A stretch of DNA of 64,000 bases from Wolbachia endosymbiont (group A) of Bibio marci (lineage in GTDB: Bacteria; Pseudomonadota; Alphaproteobacteria; Rickettsiales; Anaplasmataceae): positions 434,001 to 498,000 of the forward strand of contig NZ_OX366364.1 in the NCBI RefSeq assembly GCF_947251645.1. The letters are read 5' to 3'. The notes below the pieces were generated by a model. That model searched no databases. It was not told where the DNA came from and was given only the letters and a program-made list of their open reading frames with translations. Positions 1-8,386 of the stretch are shown piece after piece (position 1 is the stretch's first letter; every line of letters starts with the position of its first letter). A program made the translations under genes and the position numbers.

Positions 1-63
1 CAACTGCAAGGCTGCTTCCTCTGGTACCTATTTTGACTAGCATGTGTACGACTGTTTGTCTGA

Positions 64-95
64 TGTCATCCCAGTGCCCAGACACTGGGATCCAG
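64..95. repeat. Short palindromic intergenic repeat
   Basis: An inverted repeat is visible: CCCAGTG pairs with CACTGGG around a short centre, preceded by GATGTCAT. Variants of the same unit recur through the window, for example near 1311, 10326, 24961, 25050, 26240, 29430 and 32570. These are dispersed Wolbachia-type small repeats. The unit is not coding. Confidence 0.7.
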
Positions 96-221
96 TTTTA
101 CTATACAATTCATCATATGAGCCTTTGCATTTATTGTACTTTAACTTAAAACCAAAAGCAACTTTGACTTTACAAAATAATAACCTTTTATATGCATAAA
201 TAAGCTTACTGGATTCTAGTG

Positions 222-1310
222 GGCTTTGTTGCATAGCAACCGAAAAAATCTGGTGGCTACTGACAAAATTCATTATAAATAACCATTTAACTGTTGAAGA
301 AAAAATATGCCACAGAAAATGAAAGTCAGTAACCAAAATGAATATAACAAATTTCTCCAGGAAAGAGGAAATATTTTTCATTATATCAATGAAGCCATAG
401 AAAATTGGTATGAAAATAGTCCAAAAATGCAAGGCGGCAACTATATTTACAGTGATAAAGTTGTGATTTTGGTGCATATAATTGTCAATCTTTTTAGAAT
501 TGGTTTAAGACAAACGGTGGGGTTTATAAAAGGATATATGCAACAAATAGGAAGAGATTTAGCAGTTATCAGCTATTCACAAGCATCAAGAAGGTTTAAG
601 AAACTTAATATTAAGATCAATGATTGCAGAATTGATAAAAATAATATGGAAGACATCGAAATTGCTATAGATAGTACAGGTATCAGCATTTACAACAATA
701 CCCCTGGTCACAGCAAGGAAAATAGCGCTAACAGAAAATATCGTGGCTATGAACAGACAAGAAAATTGCATGTAATGTTGAATATAAACAGCAAAAAAGC
801 CATAGCTGTAAAATACAGTAACGGTGTCTACTCTGATCACTATGGAGCTTGCGATTTGCTTAAAGAAGTTAATTTTCAGCATGTCATAAAAGCACTATAT
901 GCAGATAGGGCATATGATAGGCACAAGTTTTACAAATTGTGTCACGAATATGATATAAAGGCAAAAATTCCACCAATAAACAATGCGGCAGAACATCCAG
1001 AAATAGATTATATGTCTGACAGAAATGCTGCTATTAGGTTAATAAAATTATACGGTGAAGATGGCGTGAAAGAATGGAAAAAAGAAGTAAATTATGGGAA
1101 AAGATCTTATATTGAAGGGTTTTTCTCAAGATTAAAGCAAATATTTGGATTCAGCTTTAGGAATAAATCCGAAGTAAATCGCGAAAAAGAATTGCTGATT
1201 AAGTGCTATTTGCTTAATCAATTTACTGAAATTGGTATGGCTAAATTTGAAATGGCTACATGATATTTATCGTAAATTACTACCAGTATAAGGTGCGATG
1301 CAACAAAGCC
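222..1310 (+). mobile_element. IS5-family (IS903-type) insertion sequence, copy 1, intact
   Basis: The 1,089-bp element has terminal inverted repeats starting GGCTTTGTTGCAT at 222 and ending ATGCAACAAAGCC at 1310. It holds one full transposase gene. IS903 ends begin GGCTTTGTTG and IS903 duplicates 9 bp, so the group assignment rests on the ends. The 9-bp flanks are ATTCTAGTG on the left and ATCCCAGTG on the right, a 7/9 match, so the target duplication is degenerate. The transposase differs by one visible residue from the copy at 43570-44658, which implies recent movement. Confidence 0.85.
307..1263 (+). CDS. IS5-family DDE transposase, intact
   Basis: This 318-residue protein catalyses cut-and-paste transposition of its own element. 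The N-terminal third is helical and basic. An IAIDSTG motif near residue 122 gives the first catalytic Asp, ALYADRAYD near 198 is consistent with the second, and a conserved Y-x6-R-x6-E-type motif lies in the C-terminal part (GKRSYIEGFFSRLKQIF). The ATG lies 85 bp inside the left end and the stop about 50 bp before the right end, so the gene fills the element. The only sequence difference seen from the copy at 43617-44573 is V versus I in the NFQH-IKALY segment. It is apparently functional. Confidence 0.85.
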   Translation: MPQKMKVSNQNEYNKFLQERGNIFHYINEAIENWYENSPKMQGGNYIYSDKVVILVHIIVNLFRIGLRQTVGFIKGYMQQIGRDLAVISYSQASRRFKKLNIKINDCRIDKNNMEDIEIAIDSTGISIYNNTPGHSKENSANRKYRGYEQTRKLHVMLNINSKKAIAVKYSNGVYSDHYGACDLLKEVNFQHVIKALYADRAYDRHKFYKLCHEYDIKAKIPPINNAAEHPEIDYMSDRNAAIRLIKLYGEDGVKEWKKEVNYGKRSYIEGFFSRLKQIFGFSFRNKSEVNREKELLIKCYLLNQFTEIGMAKFEMAT

Positions 1311-1337
1311 ATCCCAGTGTCTGGGCACTGAGATGAC
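1311..1337. repeat. Short palindromic intergenic repeat next to IS copy 1
   Basis: The sequence ATCCCAGTGTCTGGGCACTG followed by AGATGAC is the other half of the palindromic family seen at 64-95. The IS903-type element abuts it exactly, so the IS inserted in a repeat unit. From 1338 to 1474 I see nothing gene-like. Confidence 0.6.
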
Positions 1338-1474
1338 AACGAAGGGCTACTTGGATGATAGGGAAGGGTGCTGGAATGAAGGTTTTTCAAATTGTCGGTA
1401 AACCTAAATCTATAATAACTATTTGCCTTTTTTCTAAGTTATGCAAGAAGTCTACTGAATAACAGTAAGATTTT

Positions 1475-2122
1475 TCAATCCTGTTCCACAGCAAATTTTA
1501 GTGCCATGTGAGTAGTTACAGTGCTGTTGACAATCAAAATGACAAAAACTAAGATGGTGATTAGTAGTGTATAAATATTCAAGGACAAATTTTCAAATTG
1601 AGTTAGCATTTTAAAATACACAAAGGTTGGCATTATCATTGGCAAAACAAGAATTTGCGATACTCCTGATGCTAAGTTGTTTCGACCAATCATCAATGCA
1701 TTTCCAGTAGCTGAAATATTAATGATTATCAGCGTATTAAATAATAAAGACACTCCAACTGCTATTGAGTGTTCAATACTATTGCCTAGAACTGCAAAGC
1801 TGAATATGGAAGAAATTACTGAAATCGGTAACCCAAATAATAACCAGTGAGCGAAAATTTTATAAGCAACTATAAGCCTAGAAGAGAGTGGCTGTACAAA
1901 GATTTGCTCTAATATTCCATCATGATAATCAGATGTAAACAAATTATTTGTAGAGATCTGCAAAACAAATGTAGCACATATCCATGTTAATGTTAACATA
2001 ACTTCTTGTTTATTGTTGTTTTCAAGTGTAAATGAAGATAAACTTAACATTATAATGAAAATACATACTATATAGGTAAGATTCTTATCATTTATTACTA
2101 ATTTTTTTACTAGGCCGATCAT
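1475..2122 (-). CDS. ccmB: Heme exporter protein CcmB
   Basis: CcmB is the membrane subunit of the CcmABC(D) complex that handles heme in system I cytochrome c maturation. The 215-residue protein is the usual family length. It shows about six hydrophobic segments, beginning with a first helix around residues 16-33. The conserved stretch DYHDGILEQIFVQPLSS near 65-81 is typical of CcmB. No ccmA or ccmC lies next to it, which fits the scattered ccm genes of Rickettsiales. The start is ATG at 2122. It is divergent from dksA with 106 bp between them. Confidence 0.85.
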   Translation of the reverse strand: MIGLVKKLVINDKNLTYIVCIFIIMLSLSSFTLENNNKQEVMLTLTWICATFVLQISTNNLFTSDYHDGILEQIFVQPLSSRLIVAYKIFAHWLLFGLPISVISSIFSFAVLGNSIEHSIAVGVSLLFNTLIIINISATGNALMIGRNNLASGVSQILVLPMIMPTFVYFKMLTQFENLSLNIYTLLITILVFVILIVNSTVTTHMALKFAVEQD

Positions 2123-2228
2123 ACTAGGCTTTTAAATGTTTATTATAAATTATAGTGTTTACTTTGAGGTAGTATAATTTTTTGTTCATAAGTTATATAG
2201 GTTTTATTATTTTTTTGATAATGCAATT

Positions 2229-2621
2229 ATGGAAAAGTTACCAAAAATAAAGTCACCAGAAGATTACACTCCTTCAGAAGATGAAGAATATATGAGCGTA
2301 AAACAACTGGAATACTTCAGCTTAAAGTTACAATCAATACTCGCTGAGTTGGAGAAACAAGAACTAGAAGAGAATAGTATTGATACATACTATTCTGATG
2401 GAGATAGTGGAAACGAGGAATTAATCAAGCGTCGAAAAGATAGAAAAGAAAAAATTAAGGAGGCGTTAGAAAAAATAAAATTAGGCACTTATGGTTACTG
2501 CGATGGAACAGGAGAAGAAATAGGAGTCGAAAGACTTAAAGCTAATCCGCTTGCTATATATTGTATTGAAGAGCAAGAGAGAGTAGAAAAAGAAAAGAAC
2601 GTGTACAACATTAACGATTAA
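2229..2621 (+). CDS. dksA: DksA/TraR-family RNA polymerase-binding regulator
   Basis: DksA proteins insert a coiled coil into the RNA polymerase secondary channel and modulate rRNA and stress promoters, often with ppGpp. The 130-residue protein has a coiled-coil region around residues 20-80. This is followed by the C-terminal motif GTYGYCDGTGEEIGVERLKA and then AIYCIEEQER. A classical zinc-finger DksA carries four cysteines. Here only two remain (GYC and YC), so zinc binding is unlikely and this resembles the cysteine-poor DksA variants. The start is ATG at 2229. I infer regulation of the stringent type but cannot show it. Confidence 0.85.
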   Translation: MEKLPKIKSPEDYTPSEDEEYMSVKQLEYFSLKLQSILAELEKQELEENSIDTYYSDGDSGNEELIKRRKDRKEKIKEALEKIKLGTYGYCDGTGEEIGVERLKANPLAIYCIEEQERVEKEKNVYNIND

Positions 2622-2642
2622 TTTACACATAAGTGGTGAGCC

Positions 2643-2729
2643 ATTGGACTTCAAGAGGAGCAAGAGGCGCTAAAGTATGTTATAGAAAGTGGAAAATTGG
2701 ACATTCTCAACTCGACTCCTGCAGATTAA
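2643..2729 (+). pseudogene. Short coding-like frame, possible gene tail remnant
   Basis: Directly after dksA, a 28-codon frame encodes IGLQEEQEALKYVIESGK and ends in TAA at 2727-2729. It is bounded upstream by an in-frame TGA at 2637 and has no start codon. Its composition looks protein-like, which suggests the last codons of a lost gene. I do not recognise the family, and chance is possible. Confidence 0.2.
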
Positions 2730-2778
2730 AAATTAAGTTGAATTAAAAATTGGGCTTGACGCAGTTTTTTCCCATAGT

Positions 2779-4209
2779 TTAAGAAATTAAAAATTTAACG
2801 ATTAGAATTATAATTACAGACCACAGTAAAAAATAGACTTTTCCATTTGATTTATTTTTAACTTGGATGTTTTCTAATTTTTTATCAGCTATTAGGTTTA
2901 ATTTTTCTATAAGGCTAAATATCCCTTGGATTGTTTTTATGGGATAAGAACTTCTAATTTTTTCCCTATACCCTATTTTATTTTCATGTTGACTGCTTAT
3001 CCACGCTTCAACTACTTTCCACATATTGATTTCTGGGTAGATCTTTCTACATGTCCCTTCTAGTAAAATCATAGTTTTCTGCAGCAATAACAATTGTGTT
3101 TGAACTTTCATATCAAAATCACCCGTTATTTTTAATAGCTGAGCAAGTAAACTAGCAAATGAAATTTTCTGTATAGGCTGCCCAATAATGGGTTCACCTA
3201 TTGCCCTGCAAGCTGTGACAAAATTTCTATGCTGTGATGAAACGTAACCAGCTTTAAAGTGCATTTTTGCAACGTGATCATAATCCCGATTTAAAAAGCC
3301 TTTGAGTATCTCTATAACGTAATAGCATGTCTCACGATCTATTCTACCCATGATTCCACAATCCAGGGCAATAATATTGTTATTACTATCAACCATTAGA
3401 TTTCCAGGATGCATATCAGCATGAAAAAAACAATCCCTGTATACTTGATTGCAAAATGATTCTATAAAATTGATAGCTATTTGCTTGCGATTATTCAGTT
3501 TTTCAACTTCGTATATTGGCGTTGCTTCTATCCATTCTAATGTTAAAACCTTTTTCGAAATTCTATTCCAATCTACTTCAGGTACGTAAAAACCTCTGTC
3601 ATTTTTTGTGTTTTCCTTTAGTTCCGAAGAGTGAGCAGCTTCAAAACGTAGATCTAACTCTAATCGGCAAATTTCAGCAAAAGTTTTGACTAATTCAATC
3701 GGCTTCAGCCTTTTTGATTGTTCGCTAAATTTTTCTGCAATTTCCGCAAGCCAAGAAAGCATCTTTATATCCCTTGAGAATGTTTTCTCAATATTTGGCC
3801 TTAAAACCTTCACAGCAACTTCTTTACCCTCAGTTGTAACCGCTCTATGCACCTGAGAAATCGATGCTGCTGCAATTGGCTTTTCAGAAAAGCTTGAAAA
3901 AATGTCGCTCAATTTACAATTAAACTCACTTTCTATAGTTTTAACTGCTATTTTATGTGAAAACGATGGCAATCTATCACATATCAATAATAAGTTATTT
4001 GTTATATCCTCATTTAAAACATCAGTACGTGATGAGATAGACTGCCCAAACTTAATGAACACCGGACCTAATTTTTCAAGAGCACGCTTTAGTTTATGGC
4101 CTTGTATCTTATTTATTGATTTCTTTGATGGTGGAAGTAAATAAGGTAATATATTGTAACGCGTCAGCACTGTAGTTATGTGCAGAAGACGCAAAATATT
4201 TTGAATCAT
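2779..4209 (-). CDS. ubiB: UbiB/ABC1-type atypical kinase for ubiquinone biosynthesis
   Basis: UbiB is a membrane-anchored protein-kinase-like ATPase needed for aerobic ubiquinone synthesis. The 476-residue protein shows the family KxGQ signature (KFGQ, residues 53-56). It also has the alanine-rich nucleotide loop AAASISQVHRA, the lysine strand VAVKVLRP, the catalytic loop FFHADMHPGNL and a DFG-equivalent ALDCGIMG. A C-terminal hydrophobic segment, about 20 residues, gives the membrane anchor. The gene overlaps znuC by 4 bp (stop/start ATGA type at 4206-4209), so the two are probably cotranscribed. ubiD lies far away at 38846. Confidence 0.9.
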   Translation of the reverse strand: MIQNILRLLHITTVLTRYNILPYLLPPSKKSINKIQGHKLKRALEKLGPVFIKFGQSISSRTDVLNEDITNNLLLICDRLPSFSHKIAVKTIESEFNCKLSDIFSSFSEKPIAAASISQVHRAVTTEGKEVAVKVLRPNIEKTFSRDIKMLSWLAEIAEKFSEQSKRLKPIELVKTFAEICRLELDLRFEAAHSSELKENTKNDRGFYVPEVDWNRISKKVLTLEWIEATPIYEVEKLNNRKQIAINFIESFCNQVYRDCFFHADMHPGNLMVDSNNNIIALDCGIMGRIDRETCYYVIEILKGFLNRDYDHVAKMHFKAGYVSSQHRNFVTACRAIGEPIIGQPIQKISFASLLAQLLKITGDFDMKVQTQLLLLQKTMILLEGTCRKIYPEINMWKVVEAWISSQHENKIGYREKIRSSYPIKTIQGIFSLIEKLNLIADKKLENIQVKNKSNGKVYFLLWSVIIILIVKFLIS

Positions 4210-4946
4210 TTCGCTGCGTAACTGCTAAAGATTTCATTTAGGGTTTTATTCTTCATAATCTCACCAGGCTTACCTTGGCAGTAGACAGTATTATTTATAC
4301 AAATTATGTAATCTGAGCATGGTAGAGCAGAGTTAAGATCATGAGAAGTCATAAGAATCGACACTAATCGGTTTTTTGCTATTTTGCTTATAATATCATA
4401 GAACTTAGCCCGTGCGTTAATATCCATTGCACTAACTGGTTCATCTAGAATGATCAGGTCAGGCTCTGCAATTAAACAACGTGCAAGCAGTAGTAGTTGT
4501 GTTTGCCCTGCAGAAATTTCTAACACTTGATTCTTCAAAATGTTACCGATACCAACCAACTCTATCGCTTCTGTAATAATGGATTGATTTTTCTTTGGTC
4601 TTTTCAAGGAACTATTTAAAAGGAAATATTCAACTGTTATTGGCATCAAATTACTAACACTAAAATTTTGCGGCATATAGCCAATTTTTATGTTGTCAGC
4701 AAATACGATACTACCAGTACAGCTTTTATTTATGCCAGCAATTGCTTTCACTAAAGAGGTTTTACCTCCACCATTTGGACCAAGTATTGTAATTACGTCT
4801 CCTCTTTCCATGAACATATTGATATTGTCAAGGATTCTTTTACCATCATATGTGAGAGCAAGATTTTCTATTTTTAGAACATGATTATTGACATTATTTA
4901 ACTTATTGACAAAATTTAACTTCTTCTCAACGTTTATATGAGACAT
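4206..4946 (-). CDS. znuC: Zinc ABC transporter ATP-binding protein ZnuC
   Basis: This is the ATPase of a metal (zinc) ABC importer. In the 246-residue protein the Walker A motif GPNGGGKT lies at residues 56-63, the signature region reads ISAGQTQL, and Walker B is LIILDEP. An H-loop follows (MTSHDLNSAL). The first ~22 residues precede the usual family start, so the real start may be a later non-ATG codon. The ATG at 4946 overlaps the start of the divergent znuA by 9 bp. The ABC membrane subunit is not in this window. Confidence 0.85.
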   Translation of the reverse strand: MSHINVEKKLNFVNKLNNVNNHVLKIENLALTYDGKRILDNINMFMERGDVITILGPNGGGKTSLVKAIAGINKSCTGSIVFADNIKIGYMPQNFSVSNLMPITVEYFLLNSSLKRPKKNQSIITEAIELVGIGNILKNQVLEISAGQTQLLLLARCLIAEPDLIILDEPVSAMDINARAKFYDIISKIAKNRLVSILMTSHDLNSALPCSDYIICINNTVYCQGKPGEIMKNKTLNEIFSSYAAK

Positions 4947-5819
4947 TTACTGACTTTTTTTCTATTACTTTCATTTACACTATACTATAATATTGCTTTT
5001 TCATCCAATTTAAAAGTTGTAGCTACAATCAAACCTATCCACTCACTTGTGGCTTCTGTTACAGAAGGGATTTTAGAACCGAAATTGCTTGGCTATGCAA
5101 CATCTGCGCATAATTATATATTAAAGCCATCTGATGCGAGTAATTTGGAATCAAGTGATGTCATATTTTACACTGACGATAACTTAGAGACGTTTGTTCA
5201 AACTTTCGCTAAAAATAATAAAGAACTAGTGCAATTGTCAAAGGCAATCAACCTACTTCCTGCTCGGCCACATTCATTTTCTAGAAAAATCACTAATATT
5301 CAAGATGAAAAAGACCTACACATTTGGCTGAGTCCCGAAAATGCAAAGAGCATGATACTTTTTATAAGTGCAACATTGTCTAACATAGATAAAGAAAATT
5401 CCCATCGATACAACTCTAATGCAACAAAAGCTATAAAAAAAATAGACCAAGAAGTAAAAGAAATCATGAAAGAACTGAATGATTTTAAAAATCAAAAATA
5501 CATCGTCACTCATGATGCTTATCAATATTTTGAAAAATATTTTGGTTTAAATCACCCAAGCGCCATTCTTTCTATAGAAGAGGATTCTTACATAGGTATG
5601 AAGAGTTTAATGAAGCTAAAAAAGATAATGAAGGAAGAAAACGTTAAATGTATATTTGCTCATTCACAGGAAGATAGCATAAAGCCTAATGCCCTTTCTA
5701 ATAACGCAAAAATGGTAGTTCTTGATCCTATTGGATCAGACATAGAGCCTGGAAAAGATGCATATCTAGCTATAATCAATAGCATTGCACAAAATTTTAA
5801 GTCTTGTTTTGTTGAGTAA
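4938..5819 (+). CDS. znuA: Zinc ABC transporter periplasmic binding protein ZnuA
   Basis: ZnuA captures zinc in the periplasm and delivers it to the ABC importer. The 293-residue protein begins with a clear signal peptide (hydrophobic residues 3-20, likely cleavage after about 22). The mature domain opens with LKVVATIKPIHSLVASV. Metal ligands that can be seen are His in IKPIHSL, His in TSAHNY, His in VTHDAY and Asp/Glu late in the protein. The long His-rich loop of many ZnuA proteins is short here. The gene is transcribed away from znuC, and the two start codons overlap. Confidence 0.88.
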   Translation: MRHLLTFFLLLSFTLYYNIAFSSNLKVVATIKPIHSLVASVTEGILEPKLLGYATSAHNYILKPSDASNLESSDVIFYTDDNLETFVQTFAKNNKELVQLSKAINLLPARPHSFSRKITNIQDEKDLHIWLSPENAKSMILFISATLSNIDKENSHRYNSNATKAIKKIDQEVKEIMKELNDFKNQKYIVTHDAYQYFEKYFGLNHPSAILSIEEDSYIGMKSLMKLKKIMKEENVKCIFAHSQEDSIKPNALSNNAKMVVLDPIGSDIEPGKDAYLAIINSIAQNFKSCFVE

Positions 5820-5838
5820 TAAGCTCCCTTTTAGCTTA
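5820..5838 (+). terminator. Weak hairpin after znuA
   Basis: TAAGCT at 5820-5825 pairs with AGCTTA at 5833-5838 around a 7-nt loop. The downstream CCGTTTTATT is a poor U-tract. It is a possible terminator at the end of znuA. Confidence 0.3.
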
Positions 5839-5884
5839 CCGTTTTATTGTTCTGCAATTTAAATTACCATTTGTCCTTTACATA

Positions 5885-6160
5885 TTATGCAGGTTTAGAA
5901 TTATGCTTTATTCTTACGTTTATGTCTTGGCCCAATGCAATCAATAAGTTAAGCAAGTATTCTAAGGAGAACCCTTCGACTCTTGATCTATTGATTTGAG
6001 ATACTTTAGGCTGATCAATCTTTAGAGCGTTTGCTGCTTTTTTCTGTGTTGTGTACTGCTTACTTATTAATTGTGCAATGATCTTTATTAATTTCAGTTT
6101 TGTATCTTTTACATCCCCCAACTCTACTATTATAGGATAACTTAATTGTAAATTTTGCAT
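5885..6160 (-). CDS. XRE-type helix-turn-helix regulator
   Basis: This 91-residue protein is a small DNA-binding domain of the HTH_37/antitoxin-like class. The helix-turn-helix is visible as TQKKAANALKIDQPKVSQIN near residues 37-56, followed by SLEYLLNLLIALGQDINVRI. The start ATG at 6160 has AAGGA about 11 bp upstream. Proteins of this shape are often antitoxins of HigBA-like pairs or free-standing regulators. No toxin gene is adjacent, so I call only the domain. Confidence 0.75.
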   Translation of the reverse strand: MQNLQLSYPIIVELGDVKDTKLKLIKIIAQLISKQYTTQKKAANALKIDQPKVSQINRSRVEGFSLEYLLNLLIALGQDINVRIKHNSKPA

Positions 6161-6185
6161 AATAATAAAATTCCTTATAAAAAAA

Positions 6186-6386
6186 TTACTTTAGTTTTTC
6201 TTCTTTAAATAACACATGCCTTCTGACTACTGGGTCATATTTCCTAAACTCCAGTTTTCTGGTGAGCTTTTTTGGATTACGCTTTTTCACATAAAAATAG
6301 CCAGTTGATTTTTCTTCACCAGTTTTTGTTGTCTTGATTGCAGTGCTGACTAACTTAACAAGCAAAGAAGCATTTTTTTTCGTCAT
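6186..6386 (-). CDS. rpmG: 50S ribosomal protein L33
   Basis: L33 is a small protein of the large ribosomal subunit. I start it at the internal ATG at 6386, giving 66 residues beginning [16 protein letters not shown]. The open frame extends 16 codons further upstream, but those residues are not L33-like. The core [20 protein letters not shown] and the ending [18 protein letters not shown] are diagnostic. It is the proteobacterial form without zinc-binding cysteines. Confidence 0.88.
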   Translation of the reverse strand: MTKKNASLLVKLVSTAIKTTKTGEEKSTGYFYVKKRNPKKLTRKLEFRKYDPVVRRHVLFKEEKLK

Positions 6387-6535
6387 ACTTATAATGATAT
6401 AATAAATTCTATGCGAGTTTATTACGCAAAACACTAAAAGTCAACCGAATAATGCAGATCGTAAAATTCTTGACAATCAACAGTGCATTAAGTAGCATAA
6501 AGTTAACTTCAGAATAAAAAGCAAACGGTAAATAA

Positions 6536-8299
6536 GTGGCAAATAGTGGCAAAAGGTTATTGTTGATAGAAAATTCCACCTGTTCTAATGAGGTAAGAGT
6601 TGCCTTGTCAGTTAATAATAAGGTTGTAGAATTTGAACAAGAATTCAAGGAAAAAAAACAATTAAGAGGTAATATATATGTTGCTTATATAAAGCGTATA
6701 GAGCCTTCTTTGCAAGCCGTATTTATTGAATATGGAAAAAATAAGCAAGGTTTTTTGTCTTTTTCTGAGATATCTCTAGATTACTTCAATATTCCAGAAA
6801 AAGAAAAGGAAACTATCTTTGAGAGCTACTCAAATGACGATTGTACAGAAGAAGCCCCAGCAAATATTTCTTCAGATTTTGCAGCTAGTAAGAATGTCAA
6901 CGAGTCAGGTAGTGGTTTTGTAAGAGAGGTACCTTTATATAAAAAATACAAATTACAAGATGTTATTTCAGTAAATCAAAAAATATTGGTTCAGCTAACT
7001 AAAGAGGAACGAGGCAATAAAGGAGCTTCATTTACAACATACATAACTTTAGTGGGTAGATACTGTGTTTTCATGCCAAATTCCATGAGCAAAGGTGGAG
7101 TGTCCCGCAGAATTGAAGATGCTAATGTCAGAAAGCAGTTAAAGGATATACTAAATTTAATAAACCTGCCAAAAAGATCAGGTTTAATAGTAAGAACTGT
7201 TGGTTCAGGAAAAAGTAAGAAAGAAATTGAGCAGGATTACGATTACTTATCCTCATTATGGCAGAACATTCAGAAAAATGCCTTCTCTGTAAACGCTCCA
7301 TCATTAATTTACAACGAAGCAGATGTAATTATGAGATCTGTTCGTGATTTTTGTAGCGATGGTATAGAAGTTATAGTGTCTGGAAAGGAAGCTTTTGAAG
7401 CAGTTAGGCAATATGCTAACAATGCACTAAAAGGTAGTAAATTGCGCTATAGATTGTATAGAGGTTATGTTCCGATCTTTACTTACTATGGAATTGAAGA
7501 TCAAATTTCTGAGTTATATAGCAATAGAGTAGAATTGCCATCTGGTGGGTCTTTGATAATAACTTTAACTGAGGCGTTTGTTTCAATAGACGTAAATTCA
7601 GGAAAGATGACAGGAGAAGATAGCATAGAAGAAACAGCTTATAGAACCAACATGGAAGCAGTACCTGAAATATCAAGACAGGTGAATCTTAGGGGCCTAT
7701 CAGGATTAATAGTAGTCGATTTTATTGATATGTTGAAATATCAGTATTGCAGAGCTGTTGAGTCTGCTATAAGGCAAGCGTTTAAAGATGATAAAGCTAA
7801 GGTTCAATTTAGCTACATAAATGACTTTGGTTTAATGGTATTTTCAAGACAAAGAATCAAACCAAACATACAAGAAATTAATACTACAGAGTGTTTACAC
7901 TGCAAAGGTACTGGAAGAGTAAAATCAAACGAAGTAATTGTTGCATCGATACTAAGGGACTTACAACATATTGCTAATAAGAATCGAAATAAGTCTTTTG
8001 ATTTAGTAGCGCACAGTGCAGTTATAGCGCATATTTTTAATAATAAACGGAATACAGTTTCTACAATCGAAAAAGAGTTTAATATTACATTGAACGTCAG
8101 TATTGATAACAGTTTAGATGTAAATACATTTGTTTTAAAACAAGGAGATGATGTTAATTTAAACGATTATAAGCCATTACAGAACTCTGGATACCAAATT
8201 GGGGATAGCAGCAATGAAGAAGCTGATAATTCAAATAAACTACGAGGCAATTTTTGGCTGACTAAGTGGCTTTCGCGCCTTTTAAGTTCTAATAACTAA
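6536..8299 (+). CDS. rne: Ribonuclease E/G family endoribonuclease
   Basis: This is a single-strand-specific endoribonuclease for mRNA decay and rRNA/tRNA processing. The 587-residue protein is closer in length to RNase G plus a short tail than to full RNase E, and has no long scaffold region. An S1 domain is interrupted by an insertion around residues 40-150. The catalytic DNase-I-like core contains VSIDVNSGK and LIVVDFIDM, and the zinc-link CLHCKGTGR lies near residue 450. The start used is GTG at 6536 (next codons ANSGKRLLLIENS), with no strong RBS; a TTG slightly downstream is an alternative. The C-terminal 70 residues are low complexity. Confidence 0.85.
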   Translation: MANSGKRLLLIENSTCSNEVRVALSVNNKVVEFEQEFKEKKQLRGNIYVAYIKRIEPSLQAVFIEYGKNKQGFLSFSEISLDYFNIPEKEKETIFESYSNDDCTEEAPANISSDFAASKNVNESGSGFVREVPLYKKYKLQDVISVNQKILVQLTKEERGNKGASFTTYITLVGRYCVFMPNSMSKGGVSRRIEDANVRKQLKDILNLINLPKRSGLIVRTVGSGKSKKEIEQDYDYLSSLWQNIQKNAFSVNAPSLIYNEADVIMRSVRDFCSDGIEVIVSGKEAFEAVRQYANNALKGSKLRYRLYRGYVPIFTYYGIEDQISELYSNRVELPSGGSLIITLTEAFVSIDVNSGKMTGEDSIEETAYRTNMEAVPEISRQVNLRGLSGLIVVDFIDMLKYQYCRAVESAIRQAFKDDKAKVQFSYINDFGLMVFSRQRIKPNIQEINTTECLHCKGTGRVKSNEVIVASILRDLQHIANKNRNKSFDLVAHSAVIAHIFNNKRNTVSTIEKEFNITLNVSIDNSLDVNTFVLKQGDDVNLNDYKPLQNSGYQIGDSSNEEADNSNKLRGNFWLTKWLSRLLSSNN

Positions 8300-8307
8300 T
8301 TAGAACT
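8285..8307 (+). terminator. Hairpin overlapping the RNase E/G stop codon
   Basis: AGTTCTAAT at 8285-8293 and ATTAGAACT at 8299-8307 form a perfect 9-bp stem around a 5-nt loop that contains the stop codon. There is no U-tract, so it is either a weak terminator or an mRNA 3' stabilising structure. Confidence 0.4.
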
Positions 8308-8313
8308 CCTAAA

Positions 8314-8342
8314 TTGGGCTTGTAATTAATAAGTCCTATACT
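8314..8342 (+). promoter_or_regulatory. Candidate dnaK promoter
   Basis: TTGGGC (8314-8319), a 17-bp spacer and TATACT (8337-8342) match a sigma-70-type promoter, about 45 bp before the dnaK ATG. I could not fit a convincing heat-shock sigma-32 consensus. Confidence 0.5.
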
Positions 8343-8386
8343 TATATATTCTTATATCAGATAATATTTACAATGGGGTACTCATT

